A program made the position numbers and the translations under genes. This document shows, in pieces, positions 9,504-19,207 of a DNA stretch of 64,000 nt (position 1 is the stretch's first letter; each line of letters starts with the position of its first letter). The notes beneath the pieces are model-generated. The model was not told the DNA's origin and searched no databases. It saw only the letters and a program-made list of their open reading frames with translations. The stretch lies in contig NC_015577.1 of the NCBI RefSeq assembly GCF_000214355.1, positions 3,153,389 to 3,217,388 on the forward strand, in the 5' to 3' direction. This DNA is from Leadbettera azotonutricia ZAS-9. GTDB taxonomy: Bacteria > Spirochaetota > Spirochaetia > Treponematales > Breznakiellaceae.

Positions 9504-11105
9504 TTATAAGTATGTTTTAAACCGGCGCTCTATGTCGCCGATAAGTTTATATTCGATAGAATCCACCAGGGCCGCGCGGCTTGCCTCGATAATATCTTCC
9601 GATACGCCAACTGTAGTCCAATCCTGGATGCCGTCAGTCGACTGGATCAAAACACGCACTTTTGCTGCTGTTGCGGCGTTGCCGTCAATCACGCGGACTT
9701 TATAGTCCGAGAGGCGGACCTTTTCCAGTTCGGGGTAAAAATGCTTGAGAGCCCTCCGCAAAGCGCCGTCAAGGGCGTTCACCGGGCCAGCCCCTTCGGC
9801 GGCGGCAATCTCGTGCTGCCCGTCCACCAGAACCTTGACCCAGGCGTGGGAACAGGCGATGGTTTCGCCGGTGGGGTGTTCGCTCACTACCCTGTAAGCC
9901 TCGATACCGAAAAGCGGCTTATACCGGCCCAATTCACGGCGGACCAGAAGATCAAAACTGCCGTCGGCGCCCTCGAACTGCCAGCCCTGGGCTTCCAGGT
10001 TTTTCAGCTTTGAAGCCAAGGCAGCGGTAACAGGGTGATCTTTTGTAATAGCCGGATCTATCTTCTTTGCCCTTTCGGCAATTGCGGATCTCCCCCCGAC
10101 TTCGCTCATAAGAAAATGGCGGTCGTTCCCCACCAGGGAAGGATCAACATGCTCAAAGGAACGGCGCACTTTTAGTATGCCGTCGGCATGCATGCCCGCT
10201 TTATGGGCAAAGGCATGGGCACCGACATAGGGCAGGTTGTCGGGCACTGCCACATTGGCTATCTCCGCCACCTTGCGGGTAAGATCGGAAATGCGTTCCA
10301 GCTTGCCTTCGGGGAGGCATTGGAAACCAAGCTTGATTTCCAGACTGGGTATCACCGCCGCGAGGCTGGTATTGCCGCAGCGTTCGCCGAAACCCACGAG
10401 AGTTCCCTGAACATGACGGCAGCCTGCGCGAACCGCAGCAATAGTGTTGGAGATTGACATACCGGCGTCATCGTGGGTATGTATACCCACAATCACATCT
10501 TTACTGCCAACTAATTCCATTACTGCATTTACCCCATCAGCAATAGTATCAGGAAAAGCGCCGCCGTTGGTATCGCAGAGCACTATACGGCTTGCCCCTG
10601 CGTCAATGACAGCTTTAATTGTAGAGAGCGCATAATCGCGATTAGCAGTAAAACCATCAAAGAAATGTTCCGCATCGTAGATCACGACCCTGCCCTTCCC
10701 ATTAAGAAAGGCAGCGGTCTCGGCAATCATGGCGGTATTTTCTTCAAGGCTCACTTTTAGTACTTCTGTCACATGGAGATCCCAGCTCTTGCCGAAAATC
10801 ACCACTGCGCTGGTTTCAGCCTGGAGGAGGCTTAAGACCTGGGCATCCTCCTCTGGTTTAAGGCCCTTTTTGCGGGTAGGGCCAAAAGCGCAGAGTTTGG
10901 CGTTTTCAAGCTTGAGGGAAGACGCGAGGCGGAAAAATTCCATATCCTTGGGATTGCTCCCCGGATTCCCCGCCTCTATCCACGACACCCCCAGCTCGTC
11001 AAGGGCTTTGACCACCGCGAGTTTGTCCTGCACAGAAAAGGTAATTCCTTCGCCCTGGGCGCCGTCCCTCAGGGTTGTGTCCAGGATCTCCACATGGTTA
11101 TTCAA
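9504..11105 (-). CDS. cimA: (R)-citramalate synthase
   Basis: A 533-residue member of the HMGL/LeuA family in the CimA subgroup, which condenses acetyl-CoA with pyruvate to give citramalate and so makes isoleucine without threonine deaminase. The N-terminal motif [15 protein letters not shown], the metal-binding [12 protein letters not shown], and [11 protein letters not shown] are characteristic. A C-terminal LeuA-type regulatory domain spans about residues 390-525. It begins with TTG; the ribosome-binding site GGAG lies in the last codons of leuA, 7 nt upstream. LeuA itself is the neighbouring gene, so the two paralogues are clearly separated in sequence. Confidence 0.93.
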   Translation of the reverse strand: MNNHVEILDTTLRDGAQGEGITFSVQDKLAVVKALDELGVSWIEAGNPGSNPKDMEFFRLASSLKLENAKLCAFGPTRKKGLKPEEDAQVLSLLQAETSAVVIFGKSWDLHVTEVLKVSLEENTAMIAETAAFLNGKGRVVIYDAEHFFDGFTANRDYALSTIKAVIDAGASRIVLCDTNGGAFPDTIADGVNAVMELVGSKDVIVGIHTHDDAGMSISNTIAAVRAGCRHVQGTLVGFGERCGNTSLAAVIPSLEIKLGFQCLPEGKLERISDLTRKVAEIANVAVPDNLPYVGAHAFAHKAGMHADGILKVRRSFEHVDPSLVGNDRHFLMSEVGGRSAIAERAKKIDPAITKDHPVTAALASKLKNLEAQGWQFEGADGSFDLLVRRELGRYKPLFGIEAYRVVSEHPTGETIACSHAWVKVLVDGQHEIAAAEGAGPVNALDGALRRALKHFYPELEKVRLSDYKVRVIDGNAATAAKVRVLIQSTDGIQDWTTVGVSEDIIEASRAALVDSIEYKLIGDIERRFKTYL

Positions 11106-11108
11106 AAT

Positions 11109-12647
11109 CTACTCCTGCGGCCTTTTGGCTGATGCTGCTAACTCCCATTCCATGGCGTTAATGGCCGATATATAAGCCTTTATCGACGATTCCACCACGT
11201 CCGTGGAAACACCCCGCCCGTTATAGCGCCTGCCGTCCCAGCATATCTTCACCATGGTCTCGCCCTGGGACGAAGAACCCCCGGTGATGGCGCCTATCTC
11301 GTACAGCTCCAGTTCAGGGTCTTTCCCCACAATGTGGTTGATAGCCTTAAAGATGGAATCAATAGGCCCGTCTCCCATGGAGACCTCTTTCTGGGCAGGG
11401 CCGTCCTTGTGCTGAAGCCTGATGGTTCCTGATGCGCCGAGAGCAGAACCGGTATTCACCACCCAGTGATCAAGCTTCCATGTTTCGGGAACCGAAGCCG
11501 AAGCGCCCATCACCAAAGCTTCGATATCCCTGTCGCTGACGACCTTTTTCTTGTCCGCCAGATTTTTAAAATCCCCAAAGACTGTTTCAAGTGTTTTACT
11601 GTCAACGCTCAAGCCCAGATCCTTCAGGCGATCCTCAAAGGCATGCTTGCCGGAATGCTTCCCCAAGACCATGCGGTTTTTGGGAATGCCGATGGATTCG
11701 GGGGTCATGATTTCGTAGGTGGCGCGGTTAGCCAAAACCCCGTGCTGGTGTATGCCTGCTTCATGGGCAAAGGCATTGTCCCCCACGATGGCCTTGTTCG
11801 GCTGAACCTTGACGCCTGTAACCTGCGAAACAAGCCGGCTTGCGGTGTATATCTGGGTAGTATCAATTTTAGTGTCCACATCCAGCATATCTTTCCTGAC
11901 CCTCAGGGCCATGACGATTTCTTCGAGGGAGGCATTGCCCGCCCGCTCGCCGATGCCGTTAACCGTGCACTCGGCCTGCTCCGCGCCATTGACAACCGCA
12001 GCAATACTGTTAGCCACAGCAAGCCCCAGGTCGTTATGGCAATGCACCGAAAGCTTCGCCTTCCCCATACCCGGAGTATGCTCTTTGATGTACTTGATAC
12101 GGGCGCCGAATTCATCGGGCAGGGCATAGCCCACAGTATCAGGGAAATTCACCGTCGTTGCCCCTGCTTCGATTACCGCTCCGAAGACCTTGCAGACAAA
12201 ATCGGGATCGCTCCTGAAAGCGTCCTCGGCGGAAAACTCCACATCAGAGCAAAACTTTTTGGCGTACTTTACCGAAGCTATTGCCTGGGCCAAAACCTGA
12301 TCGGCTGTCATCTTGAGTTTGTATTCCATGTGTATAGGGCTTGTGGCAAGGAACACATGAACACGGGGACTAACGGCATTACCGAGGGCTTCCCTCGCAG
12401 CATCAATGTCTTTTTCAAGACAGCGGCAAAGGCCCGCCACGGTGCTGTTTTTGATAATCCCCGCAATGGTCTTTACCGCCTCAAGATCTCCGGGACTTGA
12501 AGCAGGAAAACCCGCTTCCATCACATCCACCCCAAGAAGTTCCAGACGCTTTGCGACTTCCAGCTTTTCCTGCAGGTTCATGGAGCAGCCCGGCGACTGT
12601 TCCCCGTCTCTCAATGTTGTGTCAAATATTGTTACTGTACGGCCCAT
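11109..12647 (-). CDS. leuA: 2-isopropylmalate synthase
   Basis: A 512-residue enzyme committing 2-oxoisovalerate and acetyl-CoA to leucine synthesis. Catalytic-domain motifs are [31 protein letters not shown] (metal-binding histidines) and NGIGERAGN. The C-terminal half contains the LeuA dimer/allosteric domain with [13 protein letters not shown], the region that binds leucine in feedback-regulated enzymes. ATG preceded by AAGGAGG at good spacing. The leuC and leuD genes are not in this window. Confidence 0.95.
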   Translation of the reverse strand: MGRTVTIFDTTLRDGEQSPGCSMNLQEKLEVAKRLELLGVDVMEAGFPASSPGDLEAVKTIAGIIKNSTVAGLCRCLEKDIDAAREALGNAVSPRVHVFLATSPIHMEYKLKMTADQVLAQAIASVKYAKKFCSDVEFSAEDAFRSDPDFVCKVFGAVIEAGATTVNFPDTVGYALPDEFGARIKYIKEHTPGMGKAKLSVHCHNDLGLAVANSIAAVVNGAEQAECTVNGIGERAGNASLEEIVMALRVRKDMLDVDTKIDTTQIYTASRLVSQVTGVKVQPNKAIVGDNAFAHEAGIHQHGVLANRATYEIMTPESIGIPKNRMVLGKHSGKHAFEDRLKDLGLSVDSKTLETVFGDFKNLADKKKVVSDRDIEALVMGASASVPETWKLDHWVVNTGSALGASGTIRLQHKDGPAQKEVSMGDGPIDSIFKAINHIVGKDPELELYEIGAITGGSSSQGETMVKICWDGRRYNGRGVSTDVVESSIKAYISAINAMEWELAASAKRPQE

Positions 12648-12670
12648 AACGGCCTCCTTCCATAATTAAG

Positions 12671-13696
<1,026 letters not shown>

Positions 13697-13735
13697 TCAC
13701 CCCTTAAAAGTTTTCTTTTAAAGAAGGGTGAGAAG

Positions 13736-13798
13736 CCGGTTATTGTCTTTTAGGCTGCTTTGCCGAACCAGGTTCCGCAAGCCGCCGTACAATACCGG
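13736..13798 (-). other. Structured spacer between ilvN and ilvC
   Basis: The 120-nt gap between the ilvN stop and the ilvC start can fold. An outer stem pairs 13736-13746 with 13789-13798 (CCGG-ATTGT type, one bulged base) and an inner stem, nine of ten positions paired, lies at about 13760-13780. There is no following T-run, so it is not a simple terminator. It may stabilise or separate parts of the operon mRNA; this role is inference. Confidence 0.4.
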
Positions 13799-14329
13799 TT
13801 AGTTGCTAATGCTTAGTACGGGTACAGGAAGGGAGGGTACGGTTAGTACCTCGGGGCCGCGCTCAAGGGCTACAAGACCCGTGCGGGCAAGTTCAAGCAC
13901 GCCGTAAGGGCGCAGGAGAAGGAGGAGGCCGTCGAGCTTTTCTATATCCCCTGTGGCCTCGACAGTAATGGTAGAAGGGGAAACATCGACAACGCGGGAA
14001 CGGAAAATGCCCGCTATCTGGATAACCGCGGGCCTGGTCTTTTCGTCTGCGCTGACCTTGATGAGGATGATCTCCCGGCGCAGGCACAGGGACGACTCCA
14101 GCTCACGCACAGCGATGACGTCAACGAGTTTGCTAAGCTGTTTTATGATCTGTTCCAGCACCCCATCATCCCCTGAAACTGCAATGGTCATCCGGGAGAC
14201 TGAAGCGTCTTGAGTCTCCCCGACGGTCAGGCTGTCAATATTGAAGCCCCGGCGGCTGAAGAGCCCGGATACCCGGCTGAGTGTCCCCGCCCGGTTTTCC
14301 ACCAGCGCCGACACCACATGCTGCTTCAT
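13799..14329 (-). CDS. ilvN: Acetolactate synthase, small regulatory subunit
   Basis: A 176-residue regulatory subunit. The N-terminal ACT domain (about residues 3-75) begins HVVSALVENRAGTLSRVSGLFSRRGFNIDSL, the site that binds valine in this family, and a second ACT-like domain follows (about 80-160). Length matches the IlvH/IlvN long form. The ATG at 14329 is preferred to the in-frame GTG at 14335, because GGGAGG lies 5 nt before the ATG and would touch the GTG. It is the first gene of the branched-chain block. Confidence 0.94.
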   Translation of the reverse strand: MKQHVVSALVENRAGTLSRVSGLFSRRGFNIDSLTVGETQDASVSRMTIAVSGDDGVLEQIIKQLSKLVDVIAVRELESSLCLRREIILIKVSADEKTRPAVIQIAGIFRSRVVDVSPSTITVEATGDIEKLDGLLLLLRPYGVLELARTGLVALERGPEVLTVPSLPVPVLSISN

Positions 14330-14361
14330 TACCACCTCCCATTATAATAGTATTCTCCCAT

Positions 14362-14390
14362 TATATACCATAGGCAGAAAACTTATGCAA
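14362..14390 (-). promoter_or_regulatory. Promoter of the branched-chain amino acid block
   Basis: Reading on the minus strand, TTGCAT (14385-14390) and TATATA (14362-14367) are separated by 17 bp; an overlapping TATAAT (14360-14365) gives 19 bp. The transcript leader would be only about 25 nt and ends in a strong ribosome-binding site, so there is no room for a leader peptide or T-box. Confidence 0.5.
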
Positions 14391-14450
14391 GGCCTTTTCT
14401 TAACAAATACTGTTTTTTATGCAGTATAGTTAAATATGCCTTTGAACATA

Positions 14451-15155
14451 TTATCTCCCCAATACCACGGGTGTCGATTTGTACCCTATGCCCATGCGGT
14501 CAATCCCCAGGTTAATAAGCTCAAAGAATTGAGCCTGGGTACGGATGCCGCCGGAGCCTTTTACCTTGCAGCGATTTCCTGCGGCCTCAATCATCACCTT
14601 GACAACTTCCGGCGTCGCCCCTTTGGACTCCCCGCCGATGTAAAAACCGGTGGAGGTTTTTACAAAGTCGGCCTTCGCGATACAGGCCACATCGGTCGCC
14701 TTGGCAACTTCGTCAAGGGTCAGGGCATCGGTTTCAAAGATCACTTTTAGAAGGGCATGATATTGATGGCAAAGATCCGCAAGACCCTTGATTTCCGCAC
14801 CCACCTTATCCCAGAGGCCGCTCCGTATCCACCCGTAATTGGCAACCACGTCCAGATCCTGGATGCCCCCGCCCCGGAGGATAATTTCGGCCTGGGCAAT
14901 CTTTGATTCGGTTGAACCCAGCCCAAAGGGAAAGTCGCATACCGCGCAAATTCCCGTATCCGTGGAGGCGCAAAGCTCCCGGGCAATGCCGATGGAGGCA
15001 GGGTTGATGCAGACCGTTTTGCATTTGAAGTCTATCCCTTCCTGGATGTAGCGGCGGATTTCAGCCTGGGTAAACTCGGGCTTCAGGACGGATTGATCGA
15101 TGTATGACGCCAGTTCCGCACTGGTCATATCTTCGGCTTTCTTATTCGGAATCAT
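14451..15155 (-). CDS. deoC: Deoxyribose-phosphate aldolase
   Basis: A 234-residue class I aldolase that cleaves 2-deoxyribose-5-phosphate to acetaldehyde and glyceraldehyde-3-phosphate in deoxynucleoside breakdown. The Schiff-base lysine motif FVKTSTGF and the final GIRTQAQFFELINLGIDRMG region are typical. GGGAGG precedes the ATG. It lies 11 nt after the aromatic fusion gene and is probably co-transcribed with it, though the two have no obvious pathway link. Confidence 0.93.
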   Translation of the reverse strand: MIPNKKAEDMTSAELASYIDQSVLKPEFTQAEIRRYIQEGIDFKCKTVCINPASIGIARELCASTDTGICAVCDFPFGLGSTESKIAQAEIILRGGGIQDLDVVANYGWIRSGLWDKVGAEIKGLADLCHQYHALLKVIFETDALTLDEVAKATDVACIAKADFVKTSTGFYIGGESKGATPEVVKVMIEAAGNRCKVKGSGGIRTQAQFFELINLGIDRMGIGYKSTPVVLGR

Positions 15156-15166
15156 TTAATACCTCC

Positions 15167-17149
15167 CTAAAGCATCGCCCTATAAGCCCCAAGAAAATGG
15201 AAATCTTTTGTTTTTCCCTTAAGCTCGGCTATAGCCTTGTCAAAGTCGCCCTCCCCTTCGGGGATGCTCACGTCCACGTAAAAGAGATACTCCCAGGGCT
15301 TGCCCTGTATGGGGCGGGATTCGAGCTTGGAAAGGTTGATGCCCTTTTCGCTTAAAATTTGAAGGCAGGCAAAAAGGCTGCCCGGCTCGTCGGGAACCGA
15401 GAACACGAGGCTCGCCTTATTGGGCTTGCCCGAACCCAGGCTGGGGGGCACCGGAGCTTTATCGCCCTGCCTGAGGGCCATGATGACAAAGCGGGTATAA
15501 TTGAGGGGATTGGTCTCGATGCCTTCCCGCAGAATCTTAAGCCCGTGGGCTTTTGCCGCGGCCTCCCCCGCAATGGCGGCAACCTTGACCGCGCCTTCCC
15601 GGGCAATGGACGCAACGGCTGTGGCTGTGGTCGTTGCGGGCTCAAGGATCCAATCGGGGTGCTTGTCAAGGAATTCCTTGCACTGGGCAAAACCCTGGGG
15701 ATGGCTGCGGACTATGCGTATGCTTTCAATGCTGGCCCTTTCGTCCGCGATAAGGCAATGGACTATGCGGAGCTTGAGCTCCCCCACTATGGCAATATCA
15801 GGGTAACGCAGGAAAAGATCGTAGTTCTCGTGGATAGATCCGGTCTGGCTGTTTTCTACCGGCACCACGCCGGCAGAAGCGGAGCCGTCCAAAACCGCGT
15901 CAAAGAGCCCGGTAAAGGAAGACGCCTGAAGCCGTGGAGATTCCTCGCCAAAGATGCGCATCAGGGCCTGCTCGGCGTAAGCACCGCTTTCCCCGCAGAA
16001 GGCAACGGGCAGTTCCCGGGGAACTCCCTGCTGCTCCGGGGTTTTGCCATTCCCTTCGGGAACCGCCTTTGAAATGTCCGTACCGGCGCTTGCCGCCCCG
16101 TGATGGGGCTTCGGGGTGCGGAGCAGTTCTTTCCCTACCACCGGGGCAAGGGCCTCGATATCCCGCATGAGCTTTTCAAACTGTTCGGGATAAAGGGACT
16201 GGGGCCCGTCGGAAAGGGCTTCGTCCGGACGGGGGTGGACTTCCACGGTAAGACCATCGGCCCCTGCAGCAATGGCGGCAAGGGCGGCGGAACTCACCTT
16301 GGCCCTGATGCCCACAGCGTGGCTGGGATCGACGATCACCGGCAGATGGCAAAGGCCCTTCACCACGGGAATCGCCGAAATGTCCAGGGTGTTGCGGGTG
16401 TAGGTTTCAAAAGTGCGGATGCCCCGCTCGCAAAGCACCACGTCCTTGGTTCCCGAAGCCAGAAGGTACTCAGCCGCCATGAGCCATTCTTCGATGGTCG
16501 CCGAAGGCCCCCGCTTCAGCAAGACAGGCTTGCCCAGGGAGCCGACTTTTTTAAGCAGCTCAAAATTCTGCATGTTCCGTGCGCCTATCTGGAACATGTC
16601 GGTCAAATCCTTCATCTGCACGGCAAGCTCGGGGGACACCACTTCGGTAACAATGGGCATGCCGTTGGCCTCGCCTGCGGCCTTCATGAATTCAAGGCCC
16701 TGCATGCCAAGCCCCTGGAAGGCGTAAGGACTCGTGCGGGGTTTATACGCCCCGCCCCTGAGCAGCACAGCCCCCGATTCCCTCACCATGGCGGCAGTCT
16801 CCATGATCTGATCCTTGCTCTCCACCGCGCAGGGCCCCGCAATGACCGTGATACGGGAGCCGCCGATTTTGACGATGGGACAGGAAGGCCCGGCGCTCAC
16901 CGAGACTATGGAATCCTCCGCCTTGGTTTCCCGTGAAGCAAGCTCGTATGGCTTGGAAGTGGCAGCCACCCGCTCCACACCGGGGAGGAGGGAAAGCTCC
17001 CGTATATCCACCACACCCTTGCCGACCGCCCCGATAATGGCGTCATCGCCCAGGCTCTGTTCGCGGGTGCTGAAGCCCCTGTCTTTGAGAAATATGCGCA
17101 CTATCTCCTTGTCATGGGAAGTAACGTCTTTGGATAAAACTACAATCAT
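15167..17149 (-). CDS. DAHP synthase fused to prephenate dehydratase
   Basis: A 660-residue bifunctional protein. Residues about 1-335 are a type I-beta DAHP synthase, including the N-terminal ACT-like regulatory domain (MIVVLSKDVTSHDKEIV), GPCAVES and the KPRTSPY metal/PEP region. After a polar, proline/glycine-rich linker (about 336-375), residues about 378-560 form a prephenate dehydratase with VPVENSQTGSIHENYD and NYTRF. A C-terminal ACT domain (about 577-655) has the ESRP motif that binds phenylalanine. No chorismate mutase domain is seen. The first and a late step of phenylalanine synthesis are thus in one chain with two regulatory domains. The ATG at 17149 matches family N-termini; an upstream TTG at 17176 is possible but less likely. 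Confidence 0.92.
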   Translation of the reverse strand: MIVVLSKDVTSHDKEIVRIFLKDRGFSTREQSLGDDAIIGAVGKGVVDIRELSLLPGVERVAATSKPYELASRETKAEDSIVSVSAGPSCPIVKIGGSRITVIAGPCAVESKDQIMETAAMVRESGAVLLRGGAYKPRTSPYAFQGLGMQGLEFMKAAGEANGMPIVTEVVSPELAVQMKDLTDMFQIGARNMQNFELLKKVGSLGKPVLLKRGPSATIEEWLMAAEYLLASGTKDVVLCERGIRTFETYTRNTLDISAIPVVKGLCHLPVIVDPSHAVGIRAKVSSAALAAIAAGADGLTVEVHPRPDEALSDGPQSLYPEQFEKLMRDIEALAPVVGKELLRTPKPHHGAASAGTDISKAVPEGNGKTPEQQGVPRELPVAFCGESGAYAEQALMRIFGEESPRLQASSFTGLFDAVLDGSASAGVVPVENSQTGSIHENYDLFLRYPDIAIVGELKLRIVHCLIADERASIESIRIVRSHPQGFAQCKEFLDKHPDWILEPATTTATAVASIAREGAVKVAAIAGEAAAKAHGLKILREGIETNPLNYTRFVIMALRQGDKAPVPPSLGSGKPNKASLVFSVPDEPGSLFACLQILSEKGINLSKLESRPIQGKPWEYLFYVDVSIPEGEGDFDKAIAELKGKTKDFHFLGAYRAML

Positions 17150-17156
17150 GATGAGC

Positions 17157-17185
17157 ATAATACAGAGGAATGGCAAGTTTTACAA
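17157..17185 (-). promoter_or_regulatory. Promoter of the aromatic fusion gene, leaderless type
   Basis: On the minus strand TTGTAA (17180-17185), 17 bp, TATTAT (17157-17162), then 7 nt to the ATG at 17149. No ribosome-binding site precedes the ATG. Transcription would start at or next to the start codon. Confidence 0.45.
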
Positions 17186-17207
17186 GAATAATATAGAATA
17201 AAGCATC

Positions 17208-17990
17208 ATGAAAGATTTAGCCCTCATCAGAGCAAAGAAAGCCTTTATCATTGATATGGACGGAGTCATCTACCACGGGAACAGTGTCCTCAAAGGCGCA
17301 GGCGAATTCGTGGAATGGCTTGAAAAGAGCGGCAAGGCCTATCTCTTTCTTACGAATTCCAGCGAACGCTCCCCCCTGGAGCTTTCCCAGAAGCTCGACC
17401 GCCTTGGCATATCCGTCGAGCCCGAGCATTTCTACACCAGCGCCCTTGCCACCGCCGGCTTTCTGGCCTCCCAGCGTCCCGGCGGTTCGGTCTTTGTCAT
17501 CGGCGAGCCGGGCCTCATCCAGGCCCTCTACGACGTTGGCTTTACCATGAACAACGTGAACCCCGACTACGTGGTGGTGGGCGAAGGCAGGGGCTACAGC
17601 CTCGAAGCCATCGAACGCGCCGTCCGCCTCGTGCTCGGCGGCGCCCGCCTCATCGGCACCAACCCGGACATCACCGGCCCCACCGAAGCCGGCATAGTCC
17701 CCGCCTGCGGTTCCCTCGTCGCCCCCATCGAAATGTCCACGGGCATCAAAGCCTATTTCGTCGGCAAGCCCAACCCCCTCATGATGCGCCAGGGCCTCCG
17801 CCGCCTCAACGCCCGCCGCGAGGACACCGTCATCATAGGCGACCGCATGGACACCGACATCGTAGCCGGAGTGGAATCAGAAATCGAAACAGTGCTGGTA
17901 CTGTCGGGGGTAACTACCCTCGAGGAGATCCCCTCCTTCCCGTACCAGCCAAGGCACATTCTGGAAGGGGTCTTTGAGATAGCGGAATAG
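17208..17990 (+). CDS. HAD-IIA phosphatase (NagD/phosphoglycolate-phosphatase-like)
   Basis: A 260-residue HAD hydrolase of the C2A cap class. Motif I is IDMDGVIYHGN (residues about 15-25), motif II is FLTNSSERS (about 45-53), and the C-terminal GKPNPLMMR and IIGDRMDTDIVAG motifs supply the lysine and acidic residues. Family members hydrolyse nucleotide monophosphates, p-nitrophenyl phosphate or 2-phosphoglycolate; the substrate here is unknown. The gene diverges from the aromatic fusion gene. No ribosome-binding site precedes the ATG, and a possible -10 (TAGAAT, 17194-17199) lies only 8 nt upstream. Confidence 0.9.
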   Translation: MKDLALIRAKKAFIIDMDGVIYHGNSVLKGAGEFVEWLEKSGKAYLFLTNSSERSPLELSQKLDRLGISVEPEHFYTSALATAGFLASQRPGGSVFVIGEPGLIQALYDVGFTMNNVNPDYVVVGEGRGYSLEAIERAVRLVLGGARLIGTNPDITGPTEAGIVPACGSLVAPIEMSTGIKAYFVGKPNPLMMRQGLRRLNARREDTVIIGDRMDTDIVAGVESEIETVLVLSGVTTLEEIPSFPYQPRHILEGVFEIAE

Positions 17991-18009
17991 GGGAGATTTC
18001 CATGCATTT

Positions 18010-18029
18010 GCCCGGCTCAAACTCCGGGC
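18010..18029. terminator. Hairpin between convergent genes, possible weak terminator
   Basis: GCCCGG (18010-18015) and CCGGGC (18024-18029) form a 6-bp GC stem with an 8-nt loop between the HAD-IIA phosphatase and the convergent hypothetical gene. No uninterrupted T-run follows on either strand, so termination efficiency is doubtful. Confidence 0.3.
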
Positions 18030-18064
18030 AGCCCTATTCTTGATTACTTCTTCTGCTTCTTCGA

Positions 18065-18727
18065 CTACGGAATAATCGCCTGGAAAATCGAGCCCCATGG
18101 CCCTGCTTCGCCCTTGGAGTTTTCGGCACGGATGCAGAAGTACACCGTTTTGCCCCGGTCTTCCGCAGAGAACTCGAAGCGTTCCTTTTTGTGGCGGGTG
18201 AACTTTTCGTGGGGGAGCGCCTCGCCTGCCAATGGGGCATTGGGCATGATCCCGTAGTGGATGCTGTACCCGCTAATGACTCTGGGAGTGTCCTGGGGAA
18301 CATCGTCCGCGGACTGGATGCGGAATTCCACCCCGCCCATGCTGAGCCTGGTTGGAACCCCGGTGAACTTGCCCTTGGGGACCCCTTTGGGCGAACGGAC
18401 CGTGTCCTTCGGCTTCAGGCCCAGGGAGACACGATCCGCGTCAGTGAGAGGGGGCATAAAAAAATACCGCTCCTTGATGAACCGCATCTTTCCTACCAAT
18501 GCCTCAAACGCCGCCTTGCATTTGGCAGTGTTTACCGGCCCTCGCCCTTCCCCGGTCGCTGCATCCAGGGCTTTAGCGGACGCCGAAACCAGGCTGTTCA
18601 AACCTGTCAATTCTGCGGCAGGGATACTCCAGGCTTTGGCATTGCTGCTTAAAACTGTTGACCATGTTCTGGCCATTTCCAATTGACCTTCCCTTGTACC
18701 GGGAAGCCATTTACTGCTGTACGGCAT
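18065..18727 (-). CDS. Uncharacterised protein with C-terminal fibronectin-III-like region
   Basis: A 220-residue soluble protein without signal peptide or membrane segment. The N-terminal half is helical and alanine-rich with a cluster of aromatic residues (KWLPGTREGQLEMARTW). The C-terminal part (about residues 115-218) alternates short strands and ends ENSKGEAGPWGSIFQAIIP, with the VYFCIRAENSKGEAGPW pattern found at the end of fibronectin-type-III-like modules. I do not recognise a function. GGAGG lies 8 nt before the ATG. An inverted repeat (GGGCGG/CCGCCC, 18756-18776) lies in the upstream region. Confidence 0.75.
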   Translation of the reverse strand: MPYSSKWLPGTREGQLEMARTWSTVLSSNAKAWSIPAAELTGLNSLVSASAKALDAATGEGRGPVNTAKCKAAFEALVGKMRFIKERYFFMPPLTDADRVSLGLKPKDTVRSPKGVPKGKFTGVPTRLSMGGVEFRIQSADDVPQDTPRVISGYSIHYGIMPNAPLAGEALPHEKFTRHKKERFEFSAEDRGKTVYFCIRAENSKGEAGPWGSIFQAIIP

Positions 18728-18920
18728 AAAATGCCTCCTTGCAAATTATTTGTTTGGGCGGCAGTACTGACCGCCCACATATAGAAGATACTAAATTAAA
18801 AATAAAAGGCAATAGTTTTAGTCAAGAATTTTCAAGAATTTCAACTTTTTTTGATGGAAATGGCCTGATAACTTTCAAATGTAATTGATTTATTTATCAA
18901 ATATAATTTGCTGTTGACAT

Positions 18921-19172
18921 GATATGCTTTGAATCCCATCGGATTTATTCTGTATCCGATCGGATTTACTTTGTATCTGATCGGATCTATTTTGAATCCG
19001 ATCAGATATGCTTTAAATCTCGTCGGAAATGCTTTGAAACTTATCAGATTTACTTTGTATCTGATCGGAAATGCTTTAAATCCCATGAGATTTGCTTTGG
19101 AATCGATCAATTCTATCTTGTTTCTGAGCAGAAATGCTTTGGTTCTGACAAGAATCAGCCTGTTTTTGCTGA
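18921..19172. repeat. Tandem array of twelve 21-bp units
   Basis: Twelve units of exactly 21 bp run from 18921 to 19172 without any insertion or deletion; the core is close to GATTTACTTTGTATCTGATCG. Units differ by up to about half their bases, but the 21-bp phase is kept. Because 21 is a multiple of three, several frames are open across the array and encode seven-residue repeats, for example a (F/Y)K(A/V)xxI(R/G) pattern on the minus strand. Weaker units may continue down to about 18845. The interval 18728-19207 holds no other feature I can support and is much more AT-rich than its neighbours. Confidence 0.85.
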
Positions 19173-19207
19173 TACGGAAAGCCGCGTATCTTCGTAAAAT
19201 GTGCCAA

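Noticed and set aside
11466-12500. Long plus-strand frame opposite leuA, and similar long frames opposite aroF-pheA, hydF, hydG and potD
   Set aside because: They mirror strongly supported genes, lack family signatures and arise from codon bias at high GC.
14330-14450. Leader peptide attenuator or T-box ahead of ilvN
   Set aside because: The inferred promoter leaves a leader of about 25 nt, too short for either.
18921-19172. CRISPR array
   Set aside because: Units are contiguous at 21 bp with no spacers, and no cas gene is present.
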